Below, one piece after another: positions 8,439 to 13,743 of a stretch of 13,743 bases of DNA. Below the pieces are notes generated by a model that saw nothing but the letters and a program-made list of their open reading frames with translations, ran no database searches and was not told the DNA's origin. The number at the start of each line of letters is the position of its first letter. Positions within the stretch are counted from its first letter, which is position 1. The translations under genes were made by a program, and so were the position numbers. The stretch is from SLNP01 sp964446435 (GTDB lineage Bacteria > Bacteroidota > Bacteroidia > Bacteroidales > VadinHA17), in contig CAYUOS010000086.1 in NCBI GenBank assembly GCA_964446435.1, positions 1-13,743 on the forward strand. The letters run 5' to 3'.

Positions 8439-10304
8439 ATGAACAGATATTCAAGACTCATTTCTCTGCTGTTGGCTCTGCTGATCATCGGCAGTTCTGA
8501 TGCTATTGCCCAGAGAAGAAGGGCTGCACAGGCGGACCCAGTTGCACAGGTACAGAAGGCGGTACCGGTTATTGTAGACGGAGAGGCTCAAAGAGTGCCG
8601 GCATTCGAGAATCCTGATGAATGGATTAAGCATGACCTCTGGGTAGTGACAGAATTTGACTCTGACGGCGATGGCAAGCCAGACAGAATGCACGTATCGG
8701 TTACCAGGCCAAAGCAGACAGAGACTGAAGGGCTGAAGTTGCCCGTTATTTATGAGTCGAGTCCATATTTTGCAGGCACAGCCTCGGGTGCAGTGCCCTA
8801 TCGCTGGAATGTAAGACATGAACTGAATACTGTTCCCCCGCCAAGAGTACATGCCCCTGATATTGTCAGGCGTGGTCAGCGTCCGGTAATCTCAAATTCA
8901 CAAATACGCAACTGGGTTCCCTACGGATTCATTGTTGTTCACTCATCGGCACCGGGATCGGGATTGTCGCAGGGCTGCCCGACGGTAGGAACAGAGATCG
9001 AAGCCCTCGCTCCTAAGGCTGTCATTGACTGGCTTAACGGCAGGACAAAAGGATACACCACACCTGACGGCTTTGAGGAGGTTACAGCATACTGGACCAC
9101 AGGTAAGGTTGGCATGACCGGCACATCATATAACGGTACGATTCCCTTTGCCGCGGCCACAACAGGCGTTGAAGGGCTTGAGGCGATAATTCCGATAGCA
9201 CCAAATACCTCATACTGGCATTACTACAGGTCTAACGGATTGGTACGTCATCCTGGTGGATGGCTCGGTGAGGATATAGATTTTCTTTACGATTTCATTC
9301 ATTCGAATCCCGACAGGCGTGATTACTGCAATGACACCTACAGGGACGGTGAGATGGCTGCAGGAATGGATCGCGTAACAGGTGACTACAACGATTTCTG
9401 GGAGAAGAGGGATTACATAACCTATATGGACGGATATAAGGCTGCAACGCTTATGGCTCATGCCTTCAACGACTGGAATGTTGTTCCCAGCCATAGCCAC
9501 AGGTTCATTGAGGTGCTGAAGGATATGGGCGTGCCGCTGCAGATTTACTACCATCAGGGAGGACATGGAGGAGAACCACCCTTCAGGATGATGAACAGAT
9601 GGTTTACAAGGTATCTTTTCGGAGTTGAGAATGGTGTTGAGAATGACCCGAAATCATGGATAGTAAGGGAAAATGATGAGAGGCAGAATCCCACTCCATA
9701 CGCTGATTATCCACATCCTGATGCTGCACCTGTAAGTTTCTACCTTACAAAGGGAGCGCCGGAGGTAGGAGGACTGGCGTTGGAAAGAGTTCCTGCACAG
9801 GGCACAGAGACCCTTGTTGACAACTTTTCATTCAGTGGTTCAGTGCTTGCACAGGTTGAATGGACCGACCACAGGCTTCTTTATGTAACCCCGGTATTGA
9901 AGGAAGAACTTCATATTTCCGGGGTTCCGACGATAACCATCAGGGCTTCCAGCAGCAAGCCGGCTGTGAACCTGTCGGTATGGCTCGTATCATTACCATG
10001 GAACAATGCTGCCAATGCCAAAATAACAGACAATATAATTACGCGTGGCTGGGCCGACCTTCAGAACCATAGTTCAATGAGGGAAAGCAAGCCGCTGGTG
10101 CCGGGTCAGTTCTACGAGATGACTTTTGAGCTGGAGCCTGATGACCAGGTGATTCCGGCAGGCCAGCAGATAGGATTGCTGATTATGGCTTCTGACAAGG
10201 ATTTCACTCTGTGGCCCGATCCTGGTACGAAACTTACTGTTGATCTTGATGGTACGGTGCTGAAGATACCGGTTGTCAAGGGCAAGGCATCTATTAAGTA
10301 CTAA
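8439..10304 (+). CDS. Secreted S15-family peptidase / CocE-type alpha/beta hydrolase (Xaa-Pro dipeptidyl-peptidase-like)
   Basis: 621 residues. A signal peptide (1-25, cleaved near AIAQ) predicts export to the periplasm or beyond. The alpha/beta-hydrolase part runs to about residue 405. The nucleophile S230 is in GTSYNG, the likely acid D345 is in HAFNDWNV, and the likely base H376 is in YHQGGHGG. DSDGDGKPDR (74-83) is a loop often seen near the start of S15 enzymes. The C-terminal part (about 420-615) fits the jelly-roll PepX_C domain, with PTITIRASSSKPAVNLSVWL and the LEPDDQVIPAGQQIGL segment. S15 enzymes mainly remove Xaa-Pro dipeptides from peptide N-termini, but relatives hydrolyse esters (CocE) or acyl-amino acids, so the substrate is open. 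It lies 62 bp after the DUF4249 gene on the same strand, which suggests a link to uptake of peptide-derived ligands; that is inference. A strong hairpin follows 19 bp after its stop. Confidence 0.9.
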   Translation: MNRYSRLISLLLALLIIGSSDAIAQRRRAAQADPVAQVQKAVPVIVDGEAQRVPAFENPDEWIKHDLWVVTEFDSDGDGKPDRMHVSVTRPKQTETEGLKLPVIYESSPYFAGTASGAVPYRWNVRHELNTVPPPRVHAPDIVRRGQRPVISNSQIRNWVPYGFIVVHSSAPGSGLSQGCPTVGTEIEALAPKAVIDWLNGRTKGYTTPDGFEEVTAYWTTGKVGMTGTSYNGTIPFAAATTGVEGLEAIIPIAPNTSYWHYYRSNGLVRHPGGWLGEDIDFLYDFIHSNPDRRDYCNDTYRDGEMAAGMDRVTGDYNDFWEKRDYITYMDGYKAATLMAHAFNDWNVVPSHSHRFIEVLKDMGVPLQIYYHQGGHGGEPPFRMMNRWFTRYLFGVENGVENDPKSWIVRENDERQNPTPYADYPHPDAAPVSFYLTKGAPEVGGLALERVPAQGTETLVDNFSFSGSVLAQVEWTDHRLLYVTPVLKEELHISGVPTITIRASSSKPAVNLSVWLVSLPWNNAANAKITDNIITRGWADLQNHSSMRESKPLVPGQFYEMTFELEPDDQVIPAGQQIGLLIMASDKDFTLWPDPGTKLTVDLDGTVLKIPVVKGKASIKY

Positions 10305-10322
10305 ACTAAGGATAAATCTGTC

Positions 10323-10371
10323 ATATTTGAGGAGAAACTGCCGCTTTCAGCGGTGGTTACTCCTTAAATAT
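10323..10371. repeat. Long hairpin A, near-perfect 49-nt palindrome
   Basis: The arms pair outward from a TTC loop (10346-10348): CCGCT with AGCGG, a G-T and a T-G wobble, AAC with GTT, one A-A mismatch, then GGAG with CTCC, and ATATTTGA with TTAAATAT through one G-T wobble. That gives about 22 paired positions with a single internal mismatch. It begins 19 bp after the S15 peptidase stop. There is no T-run after it on the plus strand, so it may protect a 3' end or be a REP-like element rather than a simple terminator. It shares its core with hairpin B at 10414-10444. Confidence 0.8.
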
Positions 10372-10413
10372 CATTAAAGGCACTCCACCCGGGTTCTGCC
10401 AGCTGTGGAACAC

Positions 10414-10444
10414 GAGGAATTGCCGCTTTCAGCGGCGGATCCTC
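10414..10444. repeat. Hairpin B, second copy of the GCCGCTTTCAGCGG core
   Basis: GAGGA (10414-10418) pairs with TCCTC (10440-10444). An A-A mismatch and two T-G wobbles follow, then GCCGCT pairs with AGCGGC around a TTC loop (10428-10430). The core TGCCGCTTTCAGCGG, the GAGGA foot and the A-A mismatch directly above that foot are all shared with hairpin A, whose centre lies 82 bp upstream. The copies differ in length between foot and core and in wobble pairs, so they look like related family members rather than a fresh duplication. Confidence 0.75.
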
Positions 10445-10475
10445 CTAATCAGAGCTGCAAATGAAAGAATTGAAG

Positions 10476-10510
10476 TCATTGCGATGCAATGACAAATTGC
10501 TTCGCAATTT
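10476..10510. repeat. Two adjacent 7-bp hairpins with a common ATTGC/GCAAT core
   Basis: TCATTGC (10476-10482) pairs with GCAATGA (10486-10492) around GAT. One base further, AAATTGC (10494-10500) pairs with GCAATTT (10504-10510) around TTC. Both stems are perfect. They lie between hairpin B and the terminator-like hairpin. Whether they form in RNA or are DNA sites is unknown. Confidence 0.6.
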
Positions 10511-10535
10511 TCAAATAAAAACCTTCTCAAAAAGC

Positions 10536-10565
10536 AAAAGCGAGCTTTTGTTTTTGCTCGCTTTT
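10536..10565. terminator. Bidirectional intrinsic-terminator-like hairpin
   Basis: A perfect 10-bp stem, AAAAGCGAGC (10536-10545) with GCTCGCTTTT (10556-10565), has a T-rich 10-base loop. On the minus strand the arm ends in CGCTTTTGCTTTTTG, a good T-rich tail, and it lies 31 bp past the tRNA-Arg gene, so it should terminate that transcript. On the plus strand the arm also ends in TTTT, so it may stop read-through from the peptidase gene too. Confidence 0.72.
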
Positions 10566-10596
10566 CATTTGATGATCAATTTTTTGCATTTGCTCG

Positions 10597-10670
10597 TGAA
10601 CCCGGAGGAACTCGAATCCCCAACCTTCTGATCCGTAGTCAGATGCTCTATCCAATTAAGCTACGGGTCC
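10597..10670 (-). tRNA. tRNA-Arg (anticodon ACG)
   Basis: A 74-nt cloverleaf on the minus strand. Acceptor arm GGACCCG pairs with CGGGTTC (one G-T), the discriminator is A, and the D-arm region is GCTTAATTGGATAGAGC. Anticodon stem TCTGA/TCAGA encloses loop CTACGGA, giving ACG, which after A-to-I editing reads CGU, CGC and CGA. The T arm is GGGGA-TTCGAGT-TCCTC. CCA is not encoded (CGA follows), so it must be added by CCA nucleotidyltransferase. It stands alone between the peptidase and AsmA genes and is read opposite to both. Confidence 0.96.
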
Positions 10671-10747
10671 ATTTTGGTCAACCTGCACGCTGCTGAACGG
10701 CATTGCACCGTTTATTCAGTAACAGCTGACGGTTTCAAAACCGACTG

Positions 10748-10755
10748 CAAATATA
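10748..10755 (-). promoter_or_regulatory. -7 promoter element for tRNA-Arg
   Basis: On the minus strand this reads TATATTTG, an exact TAnnTTTG match and the same octamer as before the TonB receptor gene. Transcription would begin near 10741, giving a leader of about 70 nt that starts within the 14-bp palindrome CGGTTTCAAAACCG (10730-10743). No clear -33 element is seen. Confidence 0.5.
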
Positions 10756-10860
10756 GCATATATTTTTATTTGGCTAATATTGTATTAACTTTAATCTGCG
10801 TTTTAATATTGGTAAAAGTTTTATCCTCTTATTCTGTAAATAATTAACAGACAAAGATAT

Positions 10861-13710
10861 ATGAAAAAGATACTGAAGATATTCGCCGGTATAGTCACCG
10901 GCTTTATCGCCCTCATCATTGCCGCCATGATACTGTTGCCTGTCATCTTCAAAAAGCAAATCAAGGAGGTAGTGGTCAGGCAGATAAATGAAATGGTCAA
11001 CGCAAAGGTCGCAATCGGCGACTACTCACTGGGCTTTTTCAGAAACTTCCCAAACCTGGCATTCTCCCTTAAAGATGTCTACGTCACAGGCATTAACAGG
11101 TTCGAAGGTGACACCCTGGCCGGCTTCAGGTCATTCTCGGTGGTCTTCAACCTTAAAAGCATCTTCGGCAGTGAAGGCTACGAGGTGAAATCAATAATTG
11201 TCGACCGGCCGGTTATCTACGGCATCGTTCTTTCTGACGGAACCGTGAACTGGGATATAATGAAGCCATCTGATACAGCAGAAGAAGCTGCTGTGGCTCC
11301 GGAACTTGCCGAGGCCGGTACATCGGAGGGTGAAATGAAGCTCCTGCTTCGCAAGTTCCAGGTGAATAAGGGCAATATATTCTATAATGACGCCGAGATG
11401 AATATGTCGGCAGAGCTCCGTGATCTCAACTTCAGCCTTAGCGGCGACATGACGGAGTCTGAAACAGACCTGCTGATGGCGCTTCAGGTTTCAGGTGTTG
11501 ATGTGGTTTATGAAGGCATCAGATATCTGCGCAATGCGGTTGTCGATTCAAAGATCAGCCTGTTTGCAAATCTCGACGACTGGAAATTCACCTTTCGTGA
11601 CAACCACTTGACAATAAATGACCTGATTCTGAATTTTGCAGGTGATGTGGTAATGCCCGGTGATGACATATATACAGATATTACCTTCTCGGCCCCTAAA
11701 ACCGGATTCAAGTCGCTGTTGTCGATGGTTCCGGCTGTATATATGACAGATTTTGAAGGGCTTCGTGCTGACGGATCATTCGAGCTGAGCGGAAACGTTA
11801 AAGGTACATACAGCGATGCTGACAGTACAATGCCCAATGCAGTAATCAGGCTGGCCGTGCGCAACGGAGTGATCAGCTATCCCGATCTGCCTGAAAAGAT
11901 CACGGCCATCAATATGGATCTCAATATAGATTTCAATGGTACCGATATGGACAGGACTACCGTTGACATGCCGCGTTTTCACTTTGAGCTGGCCGGGAAT
12001 CCGTTCGACATAGCAATGAACATAAGAACCCCGATGAGCGATCCCGAGATCAAGGGAACGGCAGCGGGCAGGATAGATTTCGGATCGCTGGCCGATGCCA
12101 TACCCCTTGATGACATTAAACTCCAGGGCCTGCTTGAGACATCGCTGAGCATGGCAGGAAAAATGTCTATGATAGAGCAGGAGAGGTACCAGGATTTCCA
12201 CGCTGCCGGGTCGATGACGCTGGGCAACTTTGTCGTGGAGATGACAGACATGCCGGAGGTGAAAATAGAGCGTGCAGTCTTTGATTTCAATCCGGGCACG
12301 GCTGAACTTCGTGAATGTAGTATAATTGTCGGAAAAAGCTCTGACTTCTCACTGACCGGCAGCCTCGCAAACTATATCCCCTATATCTTCTCAGACGGGA
12401 CTATCAAGGGCAATATGACCCTTGGTTCCAGAATGATTGACCTTGATGAGATTATGGCTGCGATGCCTGATACTGAAGAGGAAGATACTACAGCCCTGGC
12501 ACTTATCAGGGTGCCTGAAACTATCGATTTCACATTCAAGGCTGCCATTGAAAAGTTGATATACGGATCAATTAAGCCTGAAAACATAAGGGGGAACCTG
12601 GTGGTGCGTGACGGCATGCTGCGGGTATACGACACAGGGATGGAGATTCTTGGAGGCAGGATCAGCATGAATGCCCTTTACGATACACGTGATTCTCTGA
12701 AACCGCTGATGAGTGCCGATATGTCGGTGACCAATATGCTTGTGAAGGCGGCCTTCGAAACCTTTAACTCTGTACAGCAGCTGGCGCCGGCTGCGAAGGG
12801 GATAGACGGGGCTATCAGTCTGAACCTGAAGTTTGAGAGTCTTCTCGGCAGCGATATGATGCCGGTTCTGAACACCGTTTTCGGCGAGGGAATCCTTACA
12901 TCCAATGAACTTCAGCTTGTCGACATGCCGACATTCAACAAGATGAGGGAGGTGCTGAAGGTAGGGGAGAAGTATACAAATACACTTCGCGATCTGCGTG
13001 CAAGTTTCAGGGTGCGCGACGGTCGTGTTTTTGTGACACCCTTTGACACCAGGCTTGGCAATCTCAGGATGAACATCTCGGGTGATCAGGGTTTTGACCA
13101 GACACTTAACTATTTCATCAGGACAGAGATACCACGAGCCGATCTGGGATCGGCCGCCAATGAGCTTACAGAAAGCCTCGTTACACAGGCTTCACGTCTG
13201 GGTGTTGCCTATGCACCTGCTGATATAATTAAGGTGAACCTGAAGATAGGCGGCACCGCACTGAGGCCTGATGTTTCTCCCGATTTCAGCGGTATAGGAA
13301 CCGGAGCTGCATCGGCAGTATCGGCCTTGAAGGAGCAGGTCAGGGAGGAGGCCACCCAGGCTGTCAGAGAGGTCGTAACGGATGCAACCGACAGGGCCAG
13401 GGCAGAGGCAGAAGCCCAGGCAGACAGGATAATGAAGGAGGCTGAGGCCAAAGCACAGGCGATTAGAGATGAGGCAGCGCGGGCAGCTGAGAAATTAAGG
13501 GCTGAAGCTGAAGAACAGGCTCAGAGAATTATTAAGGAAGCCGAAGGAAGGAACAACCTTGTCAGAGCCGCTGCCGCCCGGAGTGCCGATGCTGTAAGGA
13601 ACGAGGCAAACCGCAAGGCCGATCAGCTTGTAAAGGAAGCCGATGTGCAGGCTCAGAAACTGATAGATGAGGCTGCAGCCAGAAGGGAAGAGCTGTTGAA
13701 GAAGATTTAA
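10861..13710 (+). CDS. AsmA-family protein with a C-terminal hendecad-repeat helix
   Basis: 949 residues. One N-terminal membrane segment (about 8-30) is preceded by lysines, so the bulk should lie in the periplasm, anchored in the inner membrane. The segment YSLGFFRNFPNLAFSLKDVYV (split over 55-75) and the following beta-rich strands match AsmA-like proteins of Bacteroidota. An AsmA-like C-terminal region spans roughly 540-800, with FTFKAAIEKLIYG and GEGILTSNELQLVDMPTFN. AsmA relatives (TamB, YhdP and others) form beta-grooves thought to carry phospholipids between membranes; that role is inferred. Residues 820-949 are a charged, alanine-rich helix, and 850-948 are nine uninterrupted 11-residue repeats. 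The gene has its own upstream region with only weak promoter-like motifs, and no neighbour on the same strand is close. Confidence 0.9.
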   Translation: MKKILKIFAGIVTGFIALIIAAMILLPVIFKKQIKEVVVRQINEMVNAKVAIGDYSLGFFRNFPNLAFSLKDVYVTGINRFEGDTLAGFRSFSVVFNLKSIFGSEGYEVKSIIVDRPVIYGIVLSDGTVNWDIMKPSDTAEEAAVAPELAEAGTSEGEMKLLLRKFQVNKGNIFYNDAEMNMSAELRDLNFSLSGDMTESETDLLMALQVSGVDVVYEGIRYLRNAVVDSKISLFANLDDWKFTFRDNHLTINDLILNFAGDVVMPGDDIYTDITFSAPKTGFKSLLSMVPAVYMTDFEGLRADGSFELSGNVKGTYSDADSTMPNAVIRLAVRNGVISYPDLPEKITAINMDLNIDFNGTDMDRTTVDMPRFHFELAGNPFDIAMNIRTPMSDPEIKGTAAGRIDFGSLADAIPLDDIKLQGLLETSLSMAGKMSMIEQERYQDFHAAGSMTLGNFVVEMTDMPEVKIERAVFDFNPGTAELRECSIIVGKSSDFSLTGSLANYIPYIFSDGTIKGNMTLGSRMIDLDEIMAAMPDTEEEDTTALALIRVPETIDFTFKAAIEKLIYGSIKPENIRGNLVVRDGMLRVYDTGMEILGGRISMNALYDTRDSLKPLMSADMSVTNMLVKAAFETFNSVQQLAPAAKGIDGAISLNLKFESLLGSDMMPVLNTVFGEGILTSNELQLVDMPTFNKMREVLKVGEKYTNTLRDLRASFRVRDGRVFVTPFDTRLGNLRMNISGDQGFDQTLNYFIRTEIPRADLGSAANELTESLVTQASRLGVAYAPADIIKVNLKIGGTALRPDVSPDFSGIGTGAASAVSALKEQVREEATQAVREVVTDATDRARAEAEAQADRIMKEAEAKAQAIRDEAARAAEKLRAEAEEQAQRIIKEAEGRNNLVRAAAARSADAVRNEANRKADQLVKEADVQAQKLIDEAAARREELLKKI

Positions 13711-13713
13711 GGA

Positions 13714-13730
13714 CGGTAAACGGTAAACGG
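13714..13730. repeat. Short tandem repeat CGGTAAA, cut by the window end
   Basis: Two exact CGGTAAA units (13714-13727) and a further CGG follow the AsmA stop codon. The window ends 13 bases later, so it is unknown whether this is the edge of a longer array. Confidence 0.5.
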
Positions 13731-13743
13731 AACCGAGCCGAAG

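Noticed and set aside
8658..8687. EF-hand or calcium-binding site in the S15 peptidase (DSDGDGKPDR)
   Set aside because: The loop is common near the N-terminus of S15 enzymes and lacks the flanking helices of an EF-hand; calcium binding is not supported.
10804..10811. Promoter TAATATTG before the AsmA gene
   Set aside because: One mismatch to the -7 consensus and only a weak ATTG at 21 bp upstream in AT-rich DNA; not strong enough to annotate.
13318..13707. Fusion of AsmA with an ATP synthase b-subunit-like domain
   Set aside because: The similarity is only the alanine/glutamate-rich helical composition; the exact 11-residue repeat explains it without homology, and codon use does not change at the junction.

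Overview
The window reads as chromosomal DNA of a member of the Bacteroidota, probably Bacteroidales or a close relative. Four things point there: a SusC-like TonB receptor with an N-terminal carboxypeptidase-regulatory-like domain next to a DUF4249 lipoprotein (a pairing typical of this phylum); exact copies of the Bacteroidota -7 promoter motif TAnnTTTG; translation starts without a Shine-Dalgarno sequence; and an AsmA-like protein with a long helical tail. No phage, plasmid, transposase, CRISPR or recognisable defence gene is visible.

Layout. Bases 1-626 hold the 3' part of an outer-membrane beta-barrel gene (+). It converges, with 2 bp between stop codons, on a Cu(I)-exporting P1B ATPase (copA, 629-2836, -). 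Upstream of copA on the same strand, across an 86-bp gap with a dyad, is an M48 zinc metalloprotease lipoprotein (2923-4383, -). A 523-bp divergent intergenic region follows. It is filled by a compound tandem array (4495-4802) of 21 ten-base-type units (GGCGTATAAG) interspersed with 11 nine-base units (GGCTTAGAG). On its far side, a good -7 element leads into a TonB-dependent receptor (4907-7330, +) and its DUF4249 lipoprotein partner (7339-8376, +), then a secreted S15-family (CocE/PepX-like) peptidase (8439-10304, +).

The 556-bp region 10305-10860 has no protein gene but is dense in structure. It has two related long hairpins that share a core and an A-A mismatch at matching points of the stem, two smaller hairpins with a common ATTGC/GCAAT core, a bidirectional terminator-like hairpin, and a tRNA-Arg(ACG) gene on the minus strand with its own -7 element. 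The last gene (10861-13710, +) is an AsmA-family protein whose C-terminus is nine uninterrupted 11-residue repeats.

How the genes may work together. The receptor and DUF4249 protein are inferred to form an outer-membrane uptake unit for an unknown ligand. The secreted S15 peptidase just downstream could process peptides for it, though it may have its own promoter. CopA exports copper from the cytoplasm, and the M48 lipoprotein probably works in envelope protein quality control. The most unusual items are non-coding: the GGCGTATAAG/GGCTTAGAG array between divergent promoters, including a canonical G-quadruplex pattern, and the hairpin cluster beside the tRNA gene.
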